A DNA stretch of 64,000 nucleotides from Talaromyces rugulosus (Eukaryota; Ascomycota; Eurotiomycetes; Eurotiales; Trichocomaceae), in assembly GCF_013368755.1 (NCBI RefSeq), contig NC_049561.1:2418001-2482000 (forward strand), written 5' to 3'. Made by a program: the position numbers and the translations under genes. Positions 10,963 through 22,300 of this stretch are shown here, piece by piece; the stretch's first letter is position 1; each line of letters starts with the position of its first letter. The notes below the pieces were generated by a model. The model did not search any database. It had not been told where the DNA came from and saw nothing but the letters and a program-made list of their open reading frames with translations.

Positions 10963-13468
10963 ATGTCATCTTCGGCTCCAATTGAAACTACACCAAGGAA
11001 ACGTAGGCGACCTCCACTGGCATGCGAGCAGTGTCGTCGGCGGAAGTTGCGCTGCGACCGAAAGTTGCCCTGCACACCTTGCACGCGTTCCAGAGAGTCC
11101 TTGACGTGCTCGTATAGTCCGGGCCATATATCTCAAGTGAACACGTCTACTTCTATAAGAGAGCCATCCCCTGTAACATTTTTAAGTCGTGCAGACGGGA
11201 GAAAGCGAAGCTTAGCTTCGGCATTTTCCAACGAGAGGGATATAAATGCCGGTGACCTCGGTGAATTAGGCAATCCTGACGCCCCGCCTCCTCAGACTGC
11301 ACAAATCATCGAGGATCTTCAGCAGCGTATTCGTCAATTAGAGGACTTTGTGTCAACAGGCCGAGTAGCAGATCAAATTCCGGCAGTGCTGAGCTCTTCT
11401 CATACCTCTATAACGCCAGGACAGAGTACTATACATCATCCCAACCCAACTGAACAAAGACCTTCTTTGCAGTCTGGACCAAGTCAAATACATGGAAGCT
11501 CATCAATTACTGCACCAGTGCCGCGCTTGCGTGTTTCTTCCCAGAAAACCAAGTTGTTCGGGGCCAATCACTGGGTAAACGCAGCAGCAGAGGTACTTTA
11601 TCTCATTTGTTACCCTTGGAATGCACGGTTGGTCCATTAACATCCTAATAGTTTCAAGTTATTGGAGATTTTACTCCCAAAGATATAGAGTTTTCTTTTG
11701 CAAAGGACGACGTGGCCAACTTTAGCACTGCTGTGAAGGATTGTTATTACCTCAGACAGTCGTGGAAAATGCAGCTGTCAAATGAAAACCTACTTCCCAC
11801 TATGGATCTTCTAAGTACCTTCCCCCAAAGGGAATTGTGTGACGAACTACTGCGGTGCTACATGCGGACATTTGAGCACATATACCGCCTCGTTCATATT
11901 CCAACTTTTTGGAAAGAATATGAGGACTTTTGGGCAAGCCCTGGTACTTCTTCCACAAGTTTCGTAATGAAGTTATCCCTACTATTTGCCATTGGGACAA
12001 TATTTCACAAAGACGAGAAAACACAGAAATACCTTCAAAGACTAGCACGACAGTGGGTGTATGCAGCACAATGGTGGCTGATAGGCCCCTCCGAGTCAGC
12101 CACTTTTAATCTGGATGGTCTTCAGATCTGCTGTTTGGTGATCCTAGCACGGCAAGCTGGTTGCTTGAGTAGTCCTCTTTGGATATCCGCAGACTCTATG
12201 CTTAACATGGCTATGATGATGGGGTTACATCGGAATACAGGTCTTTTCCCGAACCTTTCGCCATTTCAAGCTGAAATGAGAAATAGACTGTGGGCAACAG
12301 TTTCTGAGCTGTATATCCAGTCTATCATGGATTCTGGGGTCCCATGTCTGCTTTCATTGGAAGACGTCGATAGCGTATCTCCTTCCAATGTTAATGATGA
12401 CGATATTTCTCCGGAGACTAAGACGCATGTCAAGACCCAAAGCGATCAAATCTTTACGGACTCATCCGTTCAGATATTGCTGGCGAGATCGATCCGCCTG
12501 AGGCTCGAAGTAGCTCGACTCATCAACAAACCTGTTCGGGAGGATTTAACCTACGAAAACGCATTGAGACTTGGCAAAGAGTTGCAAGTTGCCTGTCGTG
12601 AGATTTCGGCTTTTTTTCAAGAGCACAAGTCCATCTTTGAAAGCCGAAACAGCCCGACAGAGTTTCATCGCAAATTTCTCGACATGCTTCTGCGAAGATA
12701 TATTATATTCTTACATCGACCTTTTATGATTCAGGCACGGAAAGACCCACGGTACTATCTATCGCGCAAAATATGCGTAGAGTCTTGCCTAGTGATATCC
12801 TCGTACACAGAAAGATTGGATATAGCAACTGATTCCCAGAAAGATTTATCTTGCCTAACTTTATCCGGGAATGCTTCCTTCAAAGGGGCACTTTGCATGG
12901 ATTTTATCTCGGTGCTGGGATTGGAGATTACAATGCAAATCGAGGAAGAAAACTCATTAGGGGTACCCCAAACACCACATTCAGGAAGCGACCCACTGGG
13001 CGAAATGACAAAGGCTAATCGGGCACCACTTTTGAAATGCCTCAAGTCTATACACGGTCAATTAGAACAACCCTTTGAATTTGGCATCCCAAGTTTAAAG
13101 AGGTACAACTATCTCACGGGTGTTTTGGCCCTGGTTCGTGCCACGGAATCCGGATTACCCGTAAAACAGACAATCTACGACGATGTCAGGGCCAGTTTGA
13201 AGAAATGCTTTGCTTTGCTTCAAAAATCAAAGGCCGATGAAGACCTCAATATTGCAACAGAGCCGCTGCCAAGTGAAATCGAAGACCTTACGTCCTTGCT
13301 CCCTATAGAGGACTGGGTAAGTAATTTCCCACATTTTTTCTGTCGTGAATTATGCATATTGATTATCTTTATTTTTGGATACCACAGGCTTTGAGCCTTG
13401 GTATGAACTTTTCAGATTATCTAGGTTTCCCGGGGCTTGTCGAGCAGCCATCTGCCTTTAGGTGGTAA
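10963..13468 (+). CDS. Zn2Cys6 transcription factor with fungal middle homology domain
   Basis: Exons 10963-11592, 11652-13316 and 13388-13468 give 791 aa. The N-terminal binuclear cluster is complete: CEQCRRRKLRC, then C-x5-C, C-x2-C and C-x8-C, preceded by a basic RKRRRPP. A short coiled coil (IEDLQQRIRQLEDF) follows near residue 120. The large second exon carries the fungal-specific regulatory domain (ISADSMLNMAMMMGLHR, FQAEMRNRLWATVSELY). I chose the ATG at 10963 because the zinc cluster then begins at about residue 21, as is usual. The next gene downstream on the same strand is a 3-beta-HSD-like dehydrogenase whose promoter has CGG/CCG palindromes. Control of that gene is possible but not shown. 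Confidence 0.92.
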
Positions 13469-14343
13469 AAGGGGGGGGAAGCTCGGGGACAGTTAATATG
13501 CCGAAGTTCGGTATAAATCTCGGTGAATTCAACTAGTCCCCCAACGCAACTATAAAGAGCAATCCCTTGGGCTACAGAGGGCCCTGGGTCAATAATCTAC
13601 CTTCAGAATTAATTAAAATAGGCAAAATGTATCGTCTTGCCTTTTTCCGAAAGAATTATCCGGGCCGGATTTCCCGCCGGCGTGATGTTTTCTTGGGAGT
13701 ACAGCCTCGGAGCGCAGGCAAGATTCTCAAGATTACTAGTTTATGCACAATTGCATACCTTGTGACAAAGAAAATTGTCAAATCGGAGTAAGTTGGGTGA
13801 TCTCTTGGGCCGTGTGTCTCTCGTGGCAGTTACTGATGTTGTTGTTAGGGGATAGGAAGATTTCGATATATACGTCTACATTTTGCATAGTCAGAGGAAG
13901 CGAACAAAGCAGGAATTCAGAATTAATCAAGGAAGACTTTGAAAGGGGTGGGATCTCACATTTCACCTGTTCACGGCGGTTTATTATTTTTTGGGCTTGA
14001 CAACTGTATACTATTATCGTTCCAACAATCATGTTATCGATAGACAGCCACCCTCGAATAACCAAGTTTTACCGAGCTATAAACATTTACCTTCTTGAAA
14101 GATCTTCTAATGAGTATACAAGCTCGAGGTAATCAACAGAGTGATATAGTGCAATCTCCGCTCAATGCGGAGACTGGCCAATCAGCAAGCAACAATTGAC
14201 GTCGTTCATGCAACCATCGGAGATAGTTCGCTCCGGATACTTGGAGCGGCTTCCTTTATTCAATGTGCATCTACACAATAACGAAAGAAAACTCTATTCT
14301 TGATCAAGTTATATCAAGAAACCCCCCGCCCCCCCTTATATCG
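13469..14343. promoter_or_regulatory. Promoter region of the 3-beta-HSD-like gene
   Basis: No gene is supported in these 875 bp. The last 200 bp hold a CCAAT sequence near 14178 and the palindromes listed separately, so this is probably the promoter of the dehydrogenase at 14344. Confidence 0.5.
14155..14173. promoter_or_regulatory. Everted CCG-N7-CGG palindrome, candidate Zn2Cys6 site
   Basis: TCTCCGC, five bases, then GCGGAGA form a perfect 7-bp inverted repeat, about 170 bp before the dehydrogenase start. Paired CGG triplets are the usual targets of Zn2Cys6 dimers. A second pair, CGGAG then CTCCG eight bases apart, lies nearby around 14218-14235. Confidence 0.5.
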
Positions 14344-15574
14344 ATGGAGCTCAGCAATATCCTCATCGCCGGTGGCTGCGGATTTGTTGGATCCGCGATC
14401 GCAAGGGCAATAGCGGAAAAGTACCCAAGATGCACAATCACCGTCATAGATATTGCACCCCCGGGTTCAATCCATAAAATACCACCGCAGGCTGAGTTCG
14501 TCAGAGTGGACGTGACATCTGTTGTCGAAGTTGAAAAAGCAATCCAACGAGCGCGGCCCACCACCATAATACACACAGCTGGCATTGTCCCTGTTCTGGC
14601 AGAGCGGTTTGGGCGAAGAATGCAGAGCGCGGTCTGGAAACTAAATGTTGATGGCACGAGGATCATGCTAGAAGTCTCGAAACGACTTGGTGTCAAGGCC
14701 TTTGTATTTACGAGTAGTTGTTGCGTCACGATAGACGACATGCGTCTCTCATATAGGAACATTGGCGAAGACTGGCCTACATCGCAGACTTCACTAATAT
14801 ATGGCGAATCAAAGGTTGGTATGACGAGCCTGCTGAATTTTGGAGGAACCCGCCATTTTTTTCTACTATCATGCTGACGAGTTTGTCGATATTGTAGGCA
14901 GCGGCAGAAAAACTGGTGCTCGAGGCGTCATGTACCGAAATGGTTACCTGTTCTCTCCGGCCTTCAGTGCTCACAGGGCCAGGTGACTATCAACTACTAC
15001 CTGCAATCCACGCATGCATTGCCAAATTGGAGACACCATGGGTTCTCGGAGGTGGGCTGAACTACTGGGACATAACCCTAGTCCAGAACATCGCAGATGC
15101 ACATGTATTGGCTGCCGAGAACCTGATATCAACCCGAACCGCGGCAGGCGAGGCGTTTTTCATTCAAAATAACGAGCCAATACCTTTTCGGGACTTTTGT
15201 CTCGCAATATGGGCTCATTTTGGTCACATTCCACCATTTACAGTGCACGTCCCCGTATCCCTAGCCTGGGTGGCTGGGCTGCTGTCCGAGTGCTACACCT
15301 GGTTTTCTGGAACTGCGACTACTCTCAGCCGGGGAAGCGTGAGGGATGCGTGTCATATTAGGTACGCAAGCGGTGAGAAGGCTAGACGGATTCTAGGTTA
15401 TGAAGCTCGACTAGGGCTTGAAGAAGGCATCCGGCTTAGTTGTGAGGTACGTAGGGATCACACTCTCTTATCTCTTCTTTTGGGTTAGATCTGACATTTC
15501 TTTCCCAGGATTATGCTAGGAGACTGGGCATCAAATTACCTGAAAAACCGAGCCTGAAAGCGAAGGCAACGTAG
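14344..15574 (+). CDS. 3-beta-hydroxysteroid dehydrogenase/isomerase family protein
   Basis: Exons 14344-14814, 14898-15446 and 15509-15574 give 361 aa. The Rossmann motif is near the start (LIAGGCGFVGSAIARAI). The catalytic YGESK is split from the rest by intron 1 and is followed by KLVLEAS, as in family members. RPSVLTGPGD and the NIADAHVLAAENL helix are further hallmarks of 3-beta-HSD/NSDHL-type NAD(P) enzymes. The chain ends in a short KLPEKPS tail. Whether it acts on sterols, as in C4 demethylation, or on another metabolite cannot be read from the sequence. Its promoter has candidate Zn2Cys6 sites, and a Zn2Cys6 gene lies upstream. Confidence 0.88.
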
Positions 15575-17438
15575 GGTACTATCCACTTTCACGATACCGA
15601 GAGTTCAGCCTTAAGCAACTGGCATATACTAGCAACACTAAAGGAAGCTTTCTCCATTTTCTTCAGCCGACAAAGTACCATAGATCTAAAGGGACTGGTG
15701 TAGTATCCAGCTTGTAATCAATGCTCCGTTATGTTGCGCAATCTGCCAGCCTGTGGCGATGGCGCCCTACCTCGGAGGTCTATTATGATACCCCATGCCG
15801 ATCATCTTATCTGAAACTCCATATAGCAGAAGTATGAGGGATTATCTCGACTCGACTAGTTATTCACCCAGGTTAGAAGGAAAACACAATGACTTGTGCC
15901 GACGACACTATGTTTGTGTTGTCGCCGCCTGTGGCCGCCGAATTTCCCAAAGCGGCAAACAATTAGGGCAGGAGTCGCCATCGACAACGTGCCACCCGTA
16001 GCTTCATGACCTCGAGCTTCGTTCTATCTTCAATATTTTTTCTTCCTGGCCACTTTTTCCCCCTTTAATTTGTACGCGCAAAGAGGGCCGTGCCCTCTCT
16101 GCTCTGTCCACGCCTGGCGCGCGCCTGACGCCATCCCCTAGGGTTGGGCATACTATTTCTCGCGCATTTATGCCCGACAAACAGTAAGCCACCTAGGCAA
16201 CGGAAGACAATCTGTTAAGAATATTGGTTTATTTTCACAGCCCCTTAGGGGCTAGCTTTATTGGGTGTAGCAGGCGACAACAATATAGTCCTTAAAAGTT
16301 TACTGTCGATCGCTGCCAATAGCATCAGGCGAATGCGTGTCAACGTCTTCCCCGGTACTGGAATCGGCATTACAGGGGCGTACTGTTGGCATAACTGGGG
16401 TCATGGAAGTCCTGTCCAATGACTTAGACAATGAGGAATTGATCATCTCGGTGCGAGTTGTGGTTTGTTGTCTGTCCTCACCAACCGGTTGTTCCGAGAA
16501 CCTGAAAACAATACAAAATAGAACATCCGCTGGGCACCGTCCAGGGCAGCCGTTGCATTCAGGACACGTATCGATTCATTATTACGTCTTAATAAAAGTT
16601 TGTCCGCAAACTCAATACCATTCGCCATAGTCATCAGTTCCCCCGCTCGATTTAAAACCATTGGACCTGCGGTGCGATCAAGGCCGGATTGCTGCCCAAA
16701 AGTCCACCACGCGGCTCATTAGGGCCATCCTGACTCCAGACCCGGTCATGCCTCAGCTAGGAAAGTTTGGCTTCCTCCTTTTAAAATGGACGATTGCCAT
16801 CCAGAAAGCAGTTAGAGGTCCCCTCTTTTATTACTGGGTTCATCCCTGAAGTTCTGAACCAACTGGCGAAGGATCCGCTAAAGTCTCAAATGCCTTTGGC
16901 GGCAACCCGCAATTTGACGCTTGATGTCTCCAAAGCCCACTCATTTCCCTTGGACTCTAGTTTGAGCCGTATGCCATTGGATATGATCTACAGGAGACTA
17001 AGCTATGGCTATTGCTGCCCCAGAACGGGCGGTGAACCAGTAGGTGCTACAGAGGGCCAGATGGACACCTAATTCAAGATCCCATCAGGATGTGGCCCGA
17101 TCCGAAAGGCCGTACCAATTCGCCACTGATGGGACCAAGTGTAGACTTTTTGTTCTCGTCAGATTGGTCAAATTCCTGCCCCTCATGCCTGCATATCAAC
17201 AAGATTGCCAGAGAACTGTTGGCGCTGCTGGCTATGGAAGTGGGTAGCGTTCTAGTTTGATCCACCATTACCGGGGGTTTCTATTATTCTTAACTTTTTT
17301 TTATAAATGAACTATCTTCAGCCATTCTCATTCTATTTGTGTAACCCCCCCAAATACTTTCCATATCAACTGGTGTCCCATGACATCCTAACGGCCTTGG
17401 TTGATTATATATACTCGTCGCTCCTTCTTGTTTCATCA
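15575..17438. other. Gene-poor 1.9 kb stretch, possible decayed element
   Basis: I find no coding region that can be defended in either strand; frames are short and shift repeatedly. A hairpin AGCCCC-TTA-GGGGCT sits at 16239-16253, flanked by a loose inverted pair (TTAAGAATATTG near 16214 and CAATATAGTCCTTAA near 16280). The mixed GC content and broken frames suggest an old mobile element, but no diagnostic domain is visible. Confidence 0.4.
16239..16253. repeat. Small perfect hairpin
   Basis: A 6-bp perfect inverted repeat with a 3-nt loop lies in the gene-poor stretch. It is too short to assign a role. Confidence 0.45.
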
Positions 17439-18704
17439 ATGCCTCCAGCGGTTGCTTCTCGATTAATGCCATTTCCACTTGGCTTTAACTCGATACCAGG
17501 GATGGCTTCACCAATGGATACTTACTACACTAACCCCGCCCCCCAAGATGGGTTCGCAAGACGCAGGTGAGTATATACACTGGCCTTTGTTTCACATATG
17601 GAAGTTCTTTTATCTTTACTTATGCAATATTAGCACCTCCTCATCTCAAGCTGGATATTACGGGGGCTCCGCGACTCCTCCGGTGGTCTACCAGCAAAGG
17701 TAACCTTTCTTTCTTTTTTCCCTGATTGTTTTTTTTCATCCTTCGTATATGCAATTCACTGAGACCATATTGAACTCTATCATAGCGGATCCCGTGGTTT
17801 CTCGGCCTCTCGCAACTTCGCCGACGTGGATGCTACCGGTAGATCTATGGGACAGACGAATCCAATGGATTACCCGGCCTACTACAACCCATCTTCGTCT
17901 TCGTCCAAGTATAGACGCTACTCTAGCGCTTCAATGGGTCCCGTTGGACAGCCACCTCGTCATGTTTCCATACATGCTGAGTGGGATAGACCGGCCAAGG
18001 TCTCCCAAGATGGATATCTGCGCGATCCGGAGTCATCTCGATCCTACGAGCATGCAGAGTATATGATAGAGACGAGCAGCAAGCCTCGTAATAGCGACAA
18101 GCCGCCCAAGAATAACAGCACTAAGTATCACTCTCAAAGACGAGCATCCAACCGGGATGAGTTCGACGGACCGCACCAATTGCTCAACCCGCCATCTCCA
18201 AAGACCATCGCCGCTCAGGACCGTGAGCTACCAGGCTTGCCTACTAATCTCGATGTCTCAGAGCAAGACCGCATTCTATGTGAGGTTAATGACCGCCTCT
18301 CTCAATGCGCGTTTAATTTTGTGGCCAAATATCAATTTCCGATTCCGATTGAGCCGGATAAAAGACAGGTGAGGGTACCAGCAGACCGGGAATGGACCGA
18401 ATGGGTTTACCTTTTGAAAAGACTGGCCACCAAGCGCCGGATCCCCGCCCGGGTTCTCTATAATGGCCAGATTAAACAACTTGTTACCGTTTTGGAAAAT
18501 TCCCTGGAGATGCGCCATGCTGCCAAGCATCAATCCAGGCCTGTAAAAGATGACCGGAATGTCCTTCAGCTTATTTCCGCTGGAACTCAGGTTGCCAAAA
18601 TCCTCAAGGATGCCACTGCCATGGAGTATCTCGACCGTCTTTACCAGGAGACGGAGAGACGGATCAAAGACAGACAAACCCGTCGAGTCAAATTCGCCGC
18701 TTGA
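17439..18704 (+). CDS. Conserved hypothetical protein, disordered N-terminus and helical C-terminus
   Basis: Exons 17439-17566, 17634-17699 and 17786-18704 give 370 aa with canonical intron ends. The first half is low complexity, rich in Ser, Tyr, Pro and Gly. From about residue 190 the chain becomes well structured and acidic-basic mixed (LPTNLDVSEQDRILCEVNDR, EWTEWVYLLKRLATKRRIP, LISAGTQVAKILKDATAME), which looks like a helical domain. I do not recognise a named family. The start is the first ATG after the upstream stop-rich region; a second in-frame ATG lies ten codons later. The coding phase holds across both introns, which supports a real gene. Confidence 0.72.
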
Positions 18705-20062
18705 ACAAGGAGTAATAATAAATGGCCAATTCTTTATTAATGCCCGGTATTTGCACAATGGATCCTTTTTGTCTTTTGTCTTGTTTCTTGTCTGCTCTTT
18801 GTTTTTGCTACCTCGTTTTCCACTGAGGACATGAGATGATGATGATGATGATGACTGTTCCATGCTGTCGTTTCGAATCCCTGGGACATTGACCATCAAA
18901 CAAGGAGCCATTCCAGAGATGGGAAATTCAATGACGTGGAAGGATCCTGGATGCTCAAACTTTCTGACCCCTTTACTTTTTCCACACAAAGCTATACCGA
19001 ATAGCTTTGTCCAGAAAGAAGCACTACCCTTGGCTTTTGCAACTCGACATCTACACCAGACCATGAACTTGAGGACCAGATAACATCCCACTTGGAAAGG
19101 AAATCCCATATACTCTGCACGAAGCCTGTGCCTGTTGGATTGAAATAGTAATCATGATTTATGACGCACTTATCCTTGGGTCTTCCGGTCCCCGTGGAGG
19201 AGACACAAACACACACAAAGGCATCTATGTAATGAACCTATGATACTAGTACGGTTGGCGATGATTGATTCCATGGAGCCCATCTCCATGTCCACACAAA
19301 GGATTGTCATATTTATTGTTTGGGCTTGGTTGTTTGATTTTGTTTTATTGTTTTCTTCAACGTCTGTTTATTTTATTTTATTGTTTTGTCTTGTTTTATT
19401 TGGTTCCTGTTTCTTTCTGCCCGGTTTCGGACTTTCATTTGATATCTATTGACCATGTAATTTTCTGTTTGGCTGTTTAATCTATCAACCCCCTTAACAT
19501 GCCATATAAATCATGACCTGGACCCATCAACAATCAATCAACATTTGAAGCCCAAGGACTGAAAACAAAACAAAATTGGAATACCTTCTGGACATCTCTC
19601 AACGGTATCCATCCACTAACTTGCCACTATTGTTACCTACTCGTGGACCTTTAGACTTGTGGCTTCTTGATTTGATACATCTTCTACCTTTGAATGCTCC
19701 CGGGTTTCCTTTAACCCAGACATTCATTTATGCGTCGATGTTGGTGTTGCTAACTAATTCGACTTCTTATTCTTCTTTTTTGTTTGCTCTCTTTTACTTT
19801 CTGCTACTTTGGGGATAACTAATAGCACTACACCAATCAATACATCAATGTATACATTTTCAAGGCTACTTTAGTTGTGTTGACGCGTATTTTCACCGCA
19901 TTGAATTAATAGTCTTTACATATTTATTAGTTGTATATTTTAGAATATATGTGAGGCGGCACCGCTCCCAAGTTTTCACCTTCTTGGCAAAAAGGAGGCA
20001 GGTTATACATCGTAGTTAATGTGGATCTAATGAGTGTATTTGTTCAGTACATAACGTGAAGT
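18705..20062. other. Long 3' spacer, T-rich, with a GAT microsatellite
   Basis: No gene is supported. A (GAT)n run lies at about 18835-18853. A strongly T-rich tract runs from about 19310 to 19430. Open frames on both strands here are by-products of this base bias. Confidence 0.55.
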
Positions 20063-21638
20063 CTATTGGTCAAGTTGTCCTTGCTGGGCCCGCAGAATAT
20101 CGTACTTCAAAACAGATCCCATAAGCACCTCTGTGCCAAGTATGCAGTCCTCTGAACTACAAAATTCGTCCGGGGTATGGCTCATCCCATTTCGCGTTGG
20201 TGTGAAGATCATACCTGTTGGGCATCTCTTGCTTACATTGCAACTGTCATGACCTGCGCCACTTGTCATGTGTCGCCATAAAACTTTGTCCGATGATTCT
20301 TTCATGAGTCCAGCACAAACTTCTTCTGAAGACTTCTCGACCACAGAGATACAGTCTGGGTGGAAACTAACTGCCATGTTCTCAGTTAACGATTTCCAAG
20401 TCACCTTGACCCCTCGCTCGCTGTCTTTCGTCGCAATTGTATCGAATGCCTCACGGCATTTTTCGACCATGTAAGAAACCTTCTCGTCGTGTGGATGACG
20501 AATGTCCATAGTGAACTGTACTGTATGCGCCATGGTATTGATGCTACCAGGCTCCATTCGCAGAATTCCGGTTGTGATCAGGCCTGAAGACTCTCGAGCA
20601 ATTTTGTTTGATGCGCTAATCATCTTTGCCGCTGCTAGAAGAGGATCTCTTCTAGAGGCTAGAGGAGTCGTACCGGCATGGCAGTCTTGGCCTTTGACTT
20701 CGATTTCAAACCAGCTATACGCCTGGCCACCTGTGACCACCCCAATCTTCTGCCCTTCATCCTCTAGAATAGGCCCTTGCTCAATGTGAAGCTCAAAGTG
20801 GGCCCCGATCGGTAGTGCCTTGTATGACGCTGGTGTCTCTCCCAGGAATCCAATACGTATCAACTCTTCTTTCATTGTTTTCAGTTCTGAGTGTTGGCTC
20901 AGCGAAGCCACTTCTCGACAGTTCCAGGCAGTTTCGAGTGGGACTACATCCGCCCAAACGCCAGAAGATACTGTCACCATGGGGAATCTTGCGCCTTCTT
21001 CACTTTTCACGTCGTTAGAGCGTATAAACTAAACGCCACGATCTTTTTCATGTAACTTACTTGGTCCAGTTAATTAGGCCGATTGGCCCCTCCGTCTCGT
21101 AGTTACTTTCATGTATTGTACGCAACGCTTCTAGAGCAGCAAGAACACCTAGAATCCCATCATATCGGCCCCCCGTAGGTTGTGTGTCTAGATGAGACCC
21201 CATCATAATCGGTGGTGCCGTTTTGTTTCTTCCGGGTCGAACGGCAAATATATTGCCCATCTGGTCGATTGTCACCGAGCATCCCACTGCCTTGACCTGC
21301 TTGATCAACCATTCACGCACTTTCTTATCATCATCATTTAAAGCCAAACGAGCCATCCCAGTCTCTGTTTCATGTCTGAATTGAATTAGCTGCATCATAA
21401 TATGGCGTGATTCTTTTACTTACTCCCCGTAAGGATGCGCCTTGCCAAATTCACATGTTGAATGAATCGACTCCATCAATCGAGGGCCATTTACTCTCAA
21501 GGGCGAATGCATTTTGTCGTTCGATTTTTCATGCAAACTTGACATTGAGACCTTTGGAAGAAATCTCACAAGTCTCGGATTTAAAGGGGGGTAAGACGGT
21601 CTGCGTAGATTGAATACCAGCCGATTAAGCGTACGCAT
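20063..21638 (-). CDS. M20-family amidohydrolase, hydantoinase/carbamoylase type
   Basis: Exons 21638-21424, 21375-21061 and 21002-20063 give 489 aa. The di-metal site is complete: His133 and Asp135 in GSHLDTQPTGG, Asp144 in YDG, the Glu pair in NEEGARF formed across intron 2, GQDCHAGTTP in the dimerisation lid, and a late GMSHTPDEF. This pattern belongs to N-carbamoyl-amino-acid hydrolases, allantoate amidohydrolases and fungal beta-ureidopropionases, which remove a carbamoyl or amide nitrogen. The N-terminus up to about residue 40 is basic and hydroxylated, so a mitochondrial presequence is possible. As the first gene of the cluster it could release ammonia from an opened ring. The exact substrate is not known. 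Confidence 0.9.
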
Positions 21639-22300
21639 GCCGTTCAGAGGACAAGAATCCATTGTTCTATAACTAGGCCTAGACCTACTAGCAACACACG
21701 ACATATGGGTTATATGCTTGTAGTTGGACTTTTTCATCTCCGCCTAACTATTCGCCGACTGTTATCGGCCGTCGGGGACCCGACACATTGATTGGCGGGC
21801 TACTTTCTAGTTGTTATCAAACCCTAAATCCGGCCAAGTTACGCCAAGCCTTGTAATGTAACAAGATTATTACTGCTTTGTGTGTATTAGGATTATAGTA
21901 TTCGTCATTATAATTTAGTGCCATTTTAGCCTTAAAGAGGAAGATGGTGAGAAAGACACTTAGTATTTTATTAGAAAAATCGTAAAATTCATACAAAAAT
22001 TCTAAGTAATTAATATTTTTATATACAGAATACATATTACATATGTAGCTCGGTGTAATCAAATAGTGAACTGGGTTATCATATATTTACAGAATAGTTA
22101 TATGAGGAAGTAGTTGTAGAAAGCAAGAAAGTGTATTTCTGGTGTAACTATAGGTCGTTATAGATTTGCCCTGATTGTTGTGTTCTCTCCAGCTCTGGTC
22201 GTCCAACAATTCTCATAAATTAACATAAAACACATAGATTTCATCAATTTAGAATGAAGTATATTCAGTAAAGCGCAGTGTAGGAGGCCTTCTCGACCAT
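21639..22300. promoter_or_regulatory. Amidohydrolase promoter and P450 3' flank
   Basis: The first 150 bp upstream of the amidohydrolase hold GTTATCGGCC and a perfect palindrome GTCGGG-GA-CCCGAC at 21771-21784. The rest, up to 22300, is very AT-rich and shows no gene. Confidence 0.5.
21771..21784. promoter_or_regulatory. CGG-N4-CCG palindrome, candidate regulator site
   Basis: GTCGGG and CCCGAC are perfect inverted arms two bases apart, about 135 bp upstream of the amidohydrolase start. It differs from the TCGGGCAA octamer of the other promoters but shares TCGGG. Confidence 0.4.

Noticed and set aside
18276..19109. 277-codon minus-strand frame
   Set aside because: It overlaps the conserved C-terminal half of the unknown gene on the plus strand and extends into a low-complexity spacer. 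No domain motif is seen.
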